Part shown: in pieces, positions 25,477 through 35,100 of the stretch
Position numbering within the stretch: position 1 is the first letter of the stretch
Layout of the letters: every line of letters starts with the position of its first letter
NCBI GenBank assembly: GCA_020696345.1
Contig: JAEHCK010000040.1
Span: forward strand, 1 to 35,345
Source of the DNA: Thermoplasmata archaeon
Lineage (GTDB): Archaea > Thermoplasmatota > Penumbrarchaeia > JAEHCK01
Reading direction: 5' to 3'
Length of the DNA stretch: 35,345 bases
The notes under the pieces: generated by a model
Seen by the model: only the letters and a program-made list of their open reading frames with translations
Database searches by the model: none
What the model was told of the DNA's origin: nothing
Program-made: the position numbers and the translations under genes

Positions 25477-28314
25477 TTAATATCGTCGAGTTCTTCTTGG
25501 CGGTTTTCTTCTTGTGTGTCGATCTCTTTCTCTACCTTTTTCTTTTGTGTGTGGGTGTGTGCGAGAGCGAGAGGGTTTTTTGAAAAAGTTCGAGTTTTCT
25601 CTCTCGGATCGCCGGTGTTTCCTATCCGGTGTCAGCTCTGGCACGAGCTCACGCAGACGTTCGCCGTAATTATCGTCGGAACGTGATCCTGATCCAAGAC
25701 CAGTAATTATTCTATTGTTATTGTTATTGATTTGTGTTATATTTTGCCGGTCATCATCGGTTCCATCCCATTGGTTTTCACCAGCCTCTTCACTACCTCC
25801 AAGTTTGAGTGCGTGTTTTTTTTCATCAATATCCAAACCCAACCCGAGCTCTTTGCGTGCTCTATTTAGTTTTTTTGTGTTGTTCCTGCGTATAAAATAA
25901 ACAACGATGATCAAAATAAGTAATATCCAGAACAAGATTATTGGTATGATGATCTTGCTCAGGAAGAACCAGATGGTCAGGTCGATGTCAAGGTTTACAG
26001 TGATCATATTAACTTCATCGTCTACAGTATCAGTGTCACCAAATAAGGTCACACGCAATTCGTATCTACCCTCTGAATTTTGTTTCACCACTGGCCCGTA
26101 ATAATTCGTGACATTGTCATTATCTTTATTATTATCATTATTATCGACCCACGGCTTGCCGAGAATGTCTACATATTTGGGCAATACAAATATGTAGGTC
26201 ACATTCCAATGGTTTACCCCGGATAGTGGCAATTGGATCTGTTTTGTGACAAAACCACCCATCTTGACCAACTTATTTTCGGTGATGTGCGTCTTTCCAC
26301 TTGCGGAGATCTTGAAAACAATAGGTTGACTATCGTCCATATCTGTTATATCACCATCGAACTCAAGCATTTCCTGATCAAAATCAACATTCATTTTCAG
26401 GTCTTTATCCAGCATATTGGTGATGTTCTCTTTGATCACAGAATAGATCTCATCTTCGATCTCTTCGAAATCGAGCAAGTCCTCCGAGTAGATCAACCGT
26501 AATGCATCGGAATTGTAATAATCCATGGTGATCTTCTTCGGTAATGCCTTCGCAAACCTGCTGTCCGGGTCCATTTTGATATGATATAGTAAACCTTCGG
26601 AATCGATCTTAATTTTACCGTAATACTCGGTGAAACTGATGATCTCAACCTCGTACAGGTCGATCTTGACTTCAATATCGGCTTTACTGGAATAGTAGAT
26701 CGTGGGGTCTTTTGAAACGATGATCAGGTTATCGGCCTCTTTATGTCCGAGTAAATATGAATATCTATCGTTTGCACCGGATTTGACATGTGATGCACCT
26801 TCTATTAATATTCCAGGCGGCAGGGTCAGGTCATATGTGTAATCATATTTGGTTTTGATAGCCAGATCCAGTTCTCCTTTTGCACCGGCCTTTAACAGGC
26901 CGTTGATCAACACCGGCGAGGCGTTTCCAAACAGTTTTTCTTTCACTATTTCATAGGTGAATAGATGGCCGTTGATGGGTCGTTGGGCACCCATCCGAAC
27001 CATGGAGCCGGTGTCATCCAGGTAATATAACGGATCCGGACCGGTGATCGAAGGCAGGCTCCAATTTATGCCAAATGTTATCGGTGATGTGATGTTCAAT
27101 GAGCTTATCAGTTCGTTTTTGATCTTTTCCAGCTCGGGCTCGAGTTCCAGTTCAAGTTGTGATAGGTTGATGATCCCGTTTTCGTAGAATAACCTGAGCC
27201 CATCAGAAGAGATCTTTTCTATATCGTTTATTTTGGAGGGTAACATATTTGCCAATTCTACGATTCTTAGTGCATTAATAGTAATTTCCGACTGGTTGAA
27301 CGAGACCTGATCAAAGTCCGATATATTCAAATTGAGATCTATCAAGACCTTTTCTTCCTTTTGCTCGTTCGGGTTATCTGCTTTTATAAGTAAACTGGTG
27401 CCGTTGGTGGTGTTACCTATTCCCTGGGAATTATCGATTTTGAATTTTACATGCATTATATCCTTTTTTTGGTTCTCATCATCATCCGGGTCCAGCGACC
27501 AAATAGCTAATTGATCGGGTGAAGTTCCACCAGGGGTGTCTAATGTTCTTGTCTTGAAATTATATGTATTGGTATGCCCGCCATTAGCATACCGCATTAA
27601 GTCCAGTTGGACAGAAGCCCCCATTTTTAGTGAACCCTCGATCAGATCTGACAGTTCATTGATAGTATAATTTGCCAGTTCAACGTCGGAGAAAAATGAT
27701 CTCTCGGTGATCTCCAGGTATGAGCAGTATTGAGTTATCTCAACCGGTGGATCGTATAAATTCTCATCTACCGGGTAGTAAAGTGTATTTCGTTCCAACT
27801 TTGGAGCATCGACGATATATATCGATTCCGAAAAGGTTTTGGATAATAGTCTATCGAACAGCTTGTTGATCTTCTGGTTCAACGATTCTTCGATCAAGGT
27901 ATTTGACGATGTCTGGTTCGTTTCAAGTTTATACTGCATGCGTATTCCGTCGGCCGTCATCTGCTGGCCGTACTCCGGCAGAAATATCTCGTGAACCTTG
28001 AAATTAGCCAGTACTGTGAATCTAACGGGGTCCTCAAATGTGAACTCCAATGAAGTTTCGATCCATTCACTTGCATAAGTCTGGTCGAACCCCTCCTGGC
28101 GTGATCGTGTCTGTGATTGTGTGCGCGTGCTGGTACCATATTGGCCGGTGCTGTCATCATTAGATTGTGAAATACTTTCCGGGTCAGAAGTAGAAGTAGA
28201 AGTAGAAGTTGAAGCAGAAGTTGAAGTTGAAGCAGATGCTTGTACAAGTGGAATGGTGGTAAGGGTCGAACCGATCATGAAAAATAAAACTAGAAAAACA
28301 TAGAATTTACCCAT
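25477..28314 (-). CDS. Large membrane-anchored surface protein
   Basis: 945 residues from the ATG at 28314, placed there because a signal peptide follows at once (MGKFYVFLVLFFMIGS to VQASA). Next come a low-complexity Ser/Thr linker, a long beta-rich extracellular part of about 700 residues without a recognised domain, one membrane helix (IIIPIILFWILLILIIVVYFI) and a cytoplasmic tail of about 135 residues ending in a very basic Arg/Lys/Pro segment (RRKPPRRTRRY). The outside may contact substrates or the cell surface layer, while the basic tail could bind nucleic acid or lipid. Regular repeats of Ile/Leu-rich strands suggest a barrel- or shell-like fold. Function unknown. Confidence 0.8.
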   Translation of the reverse strand: MGKFYVFLVLFFMIGSTLTTIPLVQASASTSTSASTSTSTSTSDPESISQSNDDSTGQYGTSTRTQSQTRSRQEGFDQTYASEWIETSLEFTFEDPVRFTVLANFKVHEIFLPEYGQQMTADGIRMQYKLETNQTSSNTLIEESLNQKINKLFDRLLSKTFSESIYIVDAPKLERNTLYYPVDENLYDPPVEITQYCSYLEITERSFFSDVELANYTINELSDLIEGSLKMGASVQLDLMRYANGGHTNTYNFKTRTLDTPGGTSPDQLAIWSLDPDDDENQKKDIMHVKFKIDNSQGIGNTTNGTSLLIKADNPNEQKEEKVLIDLNLNISDFDQVSFNQSEITINALRIVELANMLPSKINDIEKISSDGLRLFYENGIINLSQLELELEPELEKIKNELISSLNITSPITFGINWSLPSITGPDPLYYLDDTGSMVRMGAQRPINGHLFTYEIVKEKLFGNASPVLINGLLKAGAKGELDLAIKTKYDYTYDLTLPPGILIEGASHVKSGANDRYSYLLGHKEADNLIIVSKDPTIYYSSKADIEVKIDLYEVEIISFTEYYGKIKIDSEGLLYHIKMDPDSRFAKALPKKITMDYYNSDALRLIYSEDLLDFEEIEDEIYSVIKENITNMLDKDLKMNVDFDQEMLEFDGDITDMDDSQPIVFKISASGKTHITENKLVKMGGFVTKQIQLPLSGVNHWNVTYIFVLPKYVDILGKPWVDNNDNNKDNDNVTNYYGPVVKQNSEGRYELRVTLFGDTDTVDDEVNMITVNLDIDLTIWFFLSKIIIPIILFWILLILIIVVYFIRRNNTKKLNRARKELGLGLDIDEKKHALKLGGSEEAGENQWDGTDDDRQNITQINNNNNRIITGLGSGSRSDDNYGERLRELVPELTPDRKHRRSERENSNFFKKPSRSRTHPHTKEKGRERDRHTRRKPPRRTRRY

Positions 28315-28517
28315 GTTTGGATGAACTTTTTTATGCACCGACCCTGAAAAGATCATTGACATGTTGCTCGAAATATGTAACACTCTCATTTGTTGATAAG
28401 TTTTTTGGTTAAAAAAGAAAAGAAAAACACATAAAAATCAATATCGTTCTGATAGCCAATACTGTTATTTTGATGGTTTACGATACTTATCAAGCGTAAC
28501 ATTAAAGTATTAGTACC

Positions 28518-29900
28518 ATGATACTTAGTAGTATGATACTACAATTCGTAGACCGGAAAGACGAAATCAACGCACTTGAGAACGCATTTAATAGCAATCG
28601 AGCAGAATTTTATATTATTTATGGCAGAAGAAGGGTCGGAAAATCAGAACTCATATTACAGTTCATCAAGTCTAAACCTCATTTCTATTTCCTAGCAAAA
28701 GAGCAAAACATGGAACTAGAATTCAACAGATTCAAACAAAAATTTTCGAAACATTTTAATATCTACCTGGAGTCGACAGATTGGGAAGGACTATTTTCGG
28801 AGATCATAAAAAAGATGCGAAAAAAAATAGTGATAGTGATAGATGAATTCTCTTATTGGGTTTCAAAAGACAAATCGATAGTGTCCGAATTTCAATATAT
28901 ATGGGATGAAGTGCTCAAAAAGAAAAAAATATTTTTGATTTTATCCGGTTCATATGTGAGCATGATGGAAACCGATATATTAGGTTATAAAAGCCCTCTT
29001 TACGGGCGTAGAACCGGCCAACTGTTAGTGGAACCGTTAAACATTACATGTTTGAAAGATTTCTTTCCCGACTATTCAATGGAGGATTTGATAAAAGTCT
29101 TTGGTTGTTTGGATACCGTGCCGTATTACCTTTTACATTTCGATTCCGATCAAGATTTTTGGAAGAACCTCCGGATGGTTTTCCTGAATAAGATAAGCCC
29201 TTTATACCGGGATGCGGAGATACTTCTTAGTTATGAATTGAGAGAACCAAATATTTATTTTAATATAATGCGTGCTATACTTGAAGGCTCGACCAAGCTT
29301 GGTGAGATAGCGAACAGTGCAAAGGTTGACATTACCAATATGCCAAAATACCTGAACAGACTTGTAAAGTTGAAGATAGTTCAAAAAGTATGGCCAATCA
29401 CTTCACTAAAAGAAAAAAAGTGTTTGTACGAGCTTACTGATAATTATTTCAGGTTCTGGCTCACCTATGTTTTTCCATATCAAGAGGAGATCGAAGATTC
29501 ACCAGAGCAACATTTGGATTTCATAAAACAGACCTATTCAAGATACCTGGGAGGAACATTTGAGAGGTTTTGCATGAAATCATTAAGAAAGGTCTATCCT
29601 GGCAAATTCAATAAGATCGGCAGATGGTGGTATAAGGATAAAGAAATAGATATAGTGGCTATAAACGACAAGACAAAAGAAATTCTTTTCTGCGAATGTA
29701 AATGGCAGGATAGCGTGAATGCAAACAAAATTCTCAGCGATTTAAAAGGCAAAGTAGAAGATGTAAAATGGCACATACAGGATAGAAAAGAAAAATACGC
29801 CGTATTCGCTAAGTCTTTTAAGGCAAAGATCGAAGAGGATAATTTTGAACAGTACGATTTGGATAGTCTATTAAAGGGGCTTTATGGTGTAACAACTTAA
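28518..29900 (+). CDS. Archaeal ATPase with DUF234 nuclease-like C-terminus
   Basis: 460 residues, the normal length for archaeal ATPase_2/DUF234 proteins. FVDRKDEI (10-17) is followed by Walker A GRRRVGKS (36-43), Walker B IVIDEFSYW (about 105-113), and sensor-like LILSGS. A winged-helix-like part comes next (STKLGEIANSAKVD to YELTDNYFRFWL). The C-terminal domain has EIDIVAI (about 375) and FCECKW (about 392-395), a PD-(D/E)XK arrangement. These ATPases are common in archaea; their role is unclear. The start is either the ATG at 28518 or the ATG at 28533, which lies in a perfect palindrome, so autoregulation is likely. No ribosome binding site is seen, consistent with leaderless translation. 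Confidence 0.9.
   Translation: MILSSMILQFVDRKDEINALENAFNSNRAEFYIIYGRRRVGKSELILQFIKSKPHFYFLAKEQNMELEFNRFKQKFSKHFNIYLESTDWEGLFSEIIKKMRKKIVIVIDEFSYWVSKDKSIVSEFQYIWDEVLKKKKIFLILSGSYVSMMETDILGYKSPLYGRRTGQLLVEPLNITCLKDFFPDYSMEDLIKVFGCLDTVPYYLLHFDSDQDFWKNLRMVFLNKISPLYRDAEILLSYELREPNIYFNIMRAILEGSTKLGEIANSAKVDITNMPKYLNRLVKLKIVQKVWPITSLKEKKCLYELTDNYFRFWLTYVFPYQEEIEDSPEQHLDFIKQTYSRYLGGTFERFCMKSLRKVYPGKFNKIGRWWYKDKEIDIVAINDKTKEILFCECKWQDSVNANKILSDLKGKVEDVKWHIQDRKEKYAVFAKSFKAKIEEDNFEQYDLDSLLKGLYGVTT
28528..28542. promoter_or_regulatory. Palindrome over the start codon of the ATPase gene
   Basis: GTAGTAT and ATACTAC flank one G; the second possible ATG (28533) is inside. Just upstream, AGTAT (28506-28510) and ATACT (28521-28525) form a second, spaced half-site pair. 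The arrangement fits an operator for a dimeric repressor at a leaderless start. Confidence 0.5.
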
Positions 29901-29953
29901 TAGAAAAGCAAATATTCTATTAGGTTCTAATTTATAACGTTCTGTATTGGATG

Positions 29954-30046
29954 TTATTGTGCTTGCTCCCAGGCCTTCTTATAGTGCTTGATCGCTTTGT
30001 CGTAGTGCGGGTCTGGTGTGCCGTCCTTCTTAGTATTGTCATTCAC
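29954..30046 (-). pseudogene. Short C-terminal tail remnant (HYKKAWEQAQ type)
   Basis: An open frame of 30 codons starts at GTG 30046, overlapping the ABCE1 stop, and ends with PHYDKAIKHYKKAWEQAQ. This repeat-like ending (a Tyr-Lys-Lys-Ala-Trp helix) recurs, from memory, at the C-termini of large secreted proteins in archaea and bacteria. No protein body precedes it here, so it is either a remnant or a very small translated peptide coupled to ABCE1. Confidence 0.35.
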
Positions 30047-31812
30047 CCGTAATAAAAATACTCGCCCATCTTTTTCTGTTCACGATCCAGCCTCGACTCC
30101 GGTTTATTGATCCGCGGCCGGTGTGTGTCGGGGTCGCGGCGGAACGTGATGTCCACATTTTTGAGGAACATATTCATCCCCGCTCGCAGGTCGAACGGAC
30201 CCTCTGCTGTGCCATACACGGACGGCTCGCCCGCGAATACCATGATGCTGTCGCTCACCAGGTCGATAAAATAAACATCATGGTCAACGATCATTGCCGA
30301 TGTCCCCGCCTTTTCCATAACTCTGCGTATGGTCTTCGCCGTCTCCATGCGCTGGTTCGAGTCGAGATATGCCGACGGTTCGTCAATCAGGTAAATATCC
30401 GCATCCTTTGCCAGTGCAAGTGCGATTGCCACACGCTGCAGCTCGCCGCCGGACAATGTATCCACCAACTTATTCTGCAGATGCTCGATATTTAACGGGT
30501 GTTTGATCTCATTCTCGAAGAACTTGCTCTGATAATCCTCGCCCAGTTTTGTATAAAATAGCTCCTGGACCGTGCCGTTAAAGTCCAGTTTGATATACTG
30601 GGGTTTATAGCTCATGCGTGCTTTGATATCGATCGCACCGTTGGTAGGTTCGAGCTCACCTGCCAGCATCTGGACGAATGTGGTCTTCCCCGTTGAATTC
30701 GGCCCCACCACACCGACAACTTCACCTTCGTGTATGATCCCTGCTTTACTCTCCAGCCGGAATGCCGGAAATTTTTTAATGAGCATGGGGAACTGCAATA
30801 AGATCTCGGTTTTCCAGTCACTTCTCGGTGGGCGTGACGAGAAGGTGATCGGTCGATCTCGAAAACGCACATTCTCGTCGCGCAGGTAACCATTAAGATA
30901 AGTATTGATGGCATTCCGAACCTTGCTGGGATGTGCCATGATACCGTATGCGGCCTCGGAACCAAACATGATAGTAACGTTATCCGCCAGAAAATCCAAT
31001 ACGGCCAGGTCGTGCTCGACAACTACCACCAATTTTCGCTCTGCTAATTTTTTTATAATTCTTGCAACCTTGAGACGTTGGTATATGTCCAAGTACGACG
31101 ACGGCTCGTCAAAGAAATAAATGTCAGCTTCTTTGACCATTGTTGCGGCGATCGCGAGCCTTTGCAGTTCGCCGCCCGAGAGTTCTGTGAGCTTTTGTTC
31201 CAGGGTGTGTTTGAGTTCGAGCTCTGTTATGATCTCCTCGAGTTTATCGCTCTCGCTTAACTTGGCCAGCAGTTCGTAGACCTTCCCGGTATAATGTTTG
31301 GGCAGCTGGTCCACATACTGCGGTTTCAGTGCAGATCTGATCTCGCCTTTGACCAACTTGGTAAAATACTTGGACAGCTCGGTCCCCGCAAATTTGTCCA
31401 GGATAGGCTCCCAGCCAGGCACTTTATCCAGATCTCCAATGTTCGGCACCAACTCACCCGATAGTATATTGATCGCCGTGGTCTTCCCGATCCCGTTCGG
31501 GCCCAACAGACCTGTGACCAGGCCGGGTTTTGGCGTTGGCAGCCGGAATAACCGAAACCCGTTCTTGCCGAACTGGTGTATCAGGTCATTCTCCATACCT
31601 TCAGGTAGGCCAATGATGCGTATGGCATCGAACGGGCATTTATGTATACATATACCGCAGCCTACACAGAGCTCCTCGGAGATCTTGGGTTTACCACGCT
31701 TGCCCATGACGATGGTCTCGTCACCTGAACGTACTCGCGGACAGTACTTGATGCATTCCTGAGAACATTTCTTGGACTGGCAGCGATCCTTTATTAATAC
31801 TGCAATTCGCAT
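30043..31812 (-). CDS. abce1: ABCE1 (RNase L inhibitor) ribosome recycling ATPase
   Basis: 589 residues. ABCE1 splits ribosomes after termination and is essential in archaea. The N-terminal iron-sulfur domain has eight cysteines (11, 16, 20, 24, 49, 52, 55, 59). The first ABC domain has GPNGIGKTT (104-112) and LSGGELQRLAIA with FFDEPSSYLD; the second has GPNSTGKTT and LSGGELQRVAIA with LIDEPSAYLD. The C-terminus YYFYYG-like end is normal. I start at the ATG at 31812 because the family begins MRIAVLIKDRC; a 42-residue extension upstream contains promoter and hairpin DNA. There is no ribosome binding site, but TTTTATATA lies about 23 bases upstream, so the mRNA is probably leaderless. It is a core gene and marks the right part as chromosome. 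Confidence 0.97.
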   Translation of the reverse strand: MRIAVLIKDRCQSKKCSQECIKYCPRVRSGDETIVMGKRGKPKISEELCVGCGICIHKCPFDAIRIIGLPEGMENDLIHQFGKNGFRLFRLPTPKPGLVTGLLGPNGIGKTTAINILSGELVPNIGDLDKVPGWEPILDKFAGTELSKYFTKLVKGEIRSALKPQYVDQLPKHYTGKVYELLAKLSESDKLEEIITELELKHTLEQKLTELSGGELQRLAIAATMVKEADIYFFDEPSSYLDIYQRLKVARIIKKLAERKLVVVVEHDLAVLDFLADNVTIMFGSEAAYGIMAHPSKVRNAINTYLNGYLRDENVRFRDRPITFSSRPPRSDWKTEILLQFPMLIKKFPAFRLESKAGIIHEGEVVGVVGPNSTGKTTFVQMLAGELEPTNGAIDIKARMSYKPQYIKLDFNGTVQELFYTKLGEDYQSKFFENEIKHPLNIEHLQNKLVDTLSGGELQRVAIALALAKDADIYLIDEPSAYLDSNQRMETAKTIRRVMEKAGTSAMIVDHDVYFIDLVSDSIMVFAGEPSVYGTAEGPFDLRAGMNMFLKNVDITFRRDPDTHRPRINKPESRLDREQKKMGEYFYYG

Positions 31813-31830
31813 TGCTGACGCAAAACAGAT

Positions 31831-31839
31831 TATATAAAA
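31831..31839 (-). promoter_or_regulatory. TATA box of ABCE1
   Basis: TTTTATATA on the minus strand, centred about 23 bases before the ATG at 31812. With the usual archaeal spacing of about 26 bases, transcription would start at or beside the start codon. Confidence 0.6.
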
Positions 31840-31855
31840 TAAATCTTTGGGTTGA

Positions 31856-31905
31856 AAGAGAGAATTCCACCAGTCTATTAACTGATGGTCGTGAAATTCT
31901 CTCTT
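31856..31905. repeat. Long hairpin upstream of the ABCE1 promoter
   Basis: AAGAGAGAATT (31856-31866) and its complement (31895-31905) pair perfectly; an inner imperfect stem pairs ACCAGT with ACTGATGGT around six bases. It lies just upstream of the TATA box and could be an operator or the terminator of transcripts from the upstream gene. Confidence 0.55.
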
Positions 31906-32148
31906 AATTGACACATATATAAGAAACCAAGGCAACAAGGCACCTAAATCAATAAAAGGGCAACAAACCCTAGAGCACTTTGCCAGCTAACCCCATCATG
32001 GCGTGCGGGCACGCAGGTTGACAAAATAGTGTCTCCCCCCACCTGCCAACTATTGCAAGCGATCATTACTTGGAGTGGTCCCCCCTCCACCAGTGATTTA
32101 CATTAGTAATCCATTGGAACGGTCGATAAATAAGCATTAATTAGTCCA

Positions 32149-35100
32149 TTAATTAGCCTGTGCCATATAACATAACTTTTCTCTGCCATCTATCTCAGTA
32201 TATATGATCCCCGCATTCTGCAGAACGGTTAAATGATAAGTTATGAGCTTTCTATCCATACCAAGCTGTGTGGCGATTGTGCTTCCGGAAATGCCAGGGT
32301 GCGTTTTGATCCAATTTAAAATGTTATCTTGGATCTGGCTTAGAATAAGCTTAACATTGATATTTGCATCTATAGGATAAAATCGACGGTACTGGCCGTC
32401 CTGGCGCGATTTAATGAATTTTTCACCTTCGAGTTTATTTATGTGGTGTGATATGACACCTACCTCTAATTCCAGCGCCCTTTGTATTGACCTGAAATGA
32501 TCGCCAGGGTGCTCTTTTACATAATTTACGATCAATTCGCGCCGCTTATGCTCGAGTAACCGATGGCGCTTGAGCGTTGAATAACCGAATAATGAGATCA
32601 GTATTATAATTACAATAACTAACATTATTCCCAGCCATAAAAATTGATTCACTTCAGAAACATCTTTTTCATCTTCTTCACCAACAACATCAACCAATAA
32701 AGTGTCTTCATCCTTCACCACAGTTGATTCCAGAGCAACAGCTTTGATGGTTACATTATACTTTTTGACCTCGGCGTTGGTAAGGGCTATTATGGTTATA
32801 GTTAATTTCTCACTGGCGCCAACTTCCAATGTCAGTGTTTTGATGTTTAGTTGAAGCTGGATATTGTCTGTAATTTCAGTATCAGAATCGATAAATATTT
32901 CTATTGTTGTTTGTTGATTGCCCAAGTTCTCCAGTGTGAACCCCACATCATGTTTAGTGCCAGGCCGTATAGTTACTGTATTTGTATCCAATTCTGATGT
33001 AAAATTGAAGACTTTACCTTGCACTCCGAACACAAAACTCACAACACCGGAACTGCAAATACCCGTGATCTTCGAGCCGTCGTCAAGTTCAACATGGGGG
33101 GTGACATGCCAGTAATAGGTCAGATCTTCTTCAAAAACGATCATTGGACTATAAAATGTCTGTTTATAATTACTTTGGATGATCTTCATTTCAGTTAAAT
33201 TGCCGGTAGAATTGTCTAATCGTATATCGTAAGAGATCTTGGAGTTATCAAAATCATCCTTGAAAAATACAATCCACCTCAAGATCACTTCGGCAGTATA
33301 TAATGTCGTATTTACAGGCTCGATCAGTACGGTTTTCGGCACATCGATATCTTCTTCAATTGCAAATGTCCATATCTTTGACTCGGTACCGCGTAAACCG
33401 TCCGACCACGGCACTACCTTCCAATAGTACCTATCTTTTTTGAGTCCGGAGATGATATATGATCTTTCGTCGCCTTTGATATTTTCTATTAATATCCCAT
33501 TTTCAAGATCGAATTCCGGCGAATTGCCCCAGAACAATTCACATGATACTTTTGCAGGTTGGGTGTAATTGATCTTCCAGCCGAGCTTCAAAGAATTTAC
33601 AGGTAACAGTATGGAATTGTTTGCCGGACGAGGTTCGGTAATTTTCGGGACATTTTCGGTTATATGGAATATCCAGATATCCGAGTCTATGGCCCGCACC
33701 TTGTCGGTAAACGGAACCACCCGCCAAAAATAAAAGCGTTCAAAAGGTAATTTATCAACTTCATATGATCTTTCGGTGATCCCTTCACCATCGGGCATGG
33801 GTTCCAGGATCGGGTCAACCATCTCATCGAGGCTGGTAGTAAAATATACATCATATTTCACAGGATCGGTTCCGGTATATATGACATCCCATCGTAATGT
33901 CACGGAAGCCGTATGTAGGCTCTGGTTCATTTGCGGTGAGATAAGTTTAATTTTTGGTTGTTTGATATTTATATTGACATCGAATGAGAAAACACCGGAT
34001 TTGCACTCGCCCATATGTAATCCATCATTGGGTATCACCGTCCAATAATATCTTGTTAGATCCTTCAGATCAGTATCCAGTTGATGTACAACTGTTTCCT
34101 CTGTATTGTTATAATAACTCGCATTCAGTGTACTTTTATCGCGATTTCCTACCAGATCCTTATTGGTAGATAAATAGAGATCGTAATTAATTTCCATATC
34201 AAGAAAGTCTTCTCTAACCTGGGTCCATTTAAATGTTGGTCTCAGAGTAAATTCTATACCCTTATTTCTTGGGCTCTCGAGTTTTGTCTCCGGGTGGTCG
34301 AGGTCGTCGCCCTCGATGATAAACTCGAACTCACGCATGGTCTCTGCCGGTGGTGTGCCATCATCACGAACGGTAATTTCTACCACGGTACTACCTGTAT
34401 AATGATATGTTGGTCTAAAAGATATTTCCCCGGTATCGGGGTTGATCTCAAACATGTCTGTATTATCTTCATAGGTGATGGAATCACCAGGATCGAGGGG
34501 ATCGTAGGCGGTCACCGTGCACTCGAATATATTACCTTCCACACCCGTGATCGAGGCCCCGCCATCTCCGGGTATGAGCTGTGGGTCAAATATCCACTTG
34601 TCTGTACCGTTCAAAATAGGCGCGTCGTTAACAGGGTTGATCATTATGGTCATATCCCTAATCGTATAATTCTCCGAGGCATTATCTGTTGCCCGAACAT
34701 AGAAATGTTCCACACCAAATTTGTCAGGTTTGGGTATGATCCTAACGGATTGATTGGCAAGAAGCTTGATCGTAGCATTCGGTAACGAGATCTCCCCTCC
34801 TTCGATTTTCCAATCGTCGCCTGAGATCTTACCAAACGAGATATCGATCATGTTTCCGGGATTTAACTCGTAAAAAGCTTGTTGAATGTCGATAAAATAA
34901 GGTGGACCATCCTCATCCATTACAAATTTATCAGGAAAACTTTTGTTCCATTTTGGAGGAACATTGCCTTCGAAGGTCAAAGAATATTGCCCGGGATTCG
35001 TCGGAATGTTCACACCCTCATTCTTTACTGCCACTCGGAGATAGTATGTCCGGTTGCTCGGACTGTAATATATGATCTGCTCGTTTGCAGTTTTGGTTGT

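Larger units (their letters stand above)
31813..32148. other. Intergenic region with GC-rich structured block, possible ncRNA
   Basis: 336 bases between ABCE1 and the surface protein, both minus strand. From about 31981 to 32105 it is clearly richer in G and C and full of local pairings: GCGTGC with GCACGC (32001-32014 area), GCAGGT (32013-32018) with ACCTGC (32041-32046), and GACA with TGTC inside it, plus C-runs at 32034-32040 and 32090-32095. I could not match it to tRNA, rRNA or another known RNA. Confidence 0.45.

Noticed and set aside
25285-25686. Open frame on the plus strand with a Cys/Phe-rich product
   Set aside because: Mostly antisense to the C-terminal tail of the surface protein; the biased product is a shadow of the Arg/Glu-rich tail.
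30121-31762. Several plus-strand open frames
   Set aside because: All are antisense to ABCE1, whose frame is certain.
31813-31938. 42-residue N-terminal extension of ABCE1
   Set aside because: ABCE1 proteins begin with MRIAVxxKDRC, and the extension contains the TATA box and hairpin.
31981-32105. tRNA or 7S RNA gene
   Set aside because: The block folds locally, but no cloverleaf, CCA-adjacent stem or SRP-type core could be drawn.
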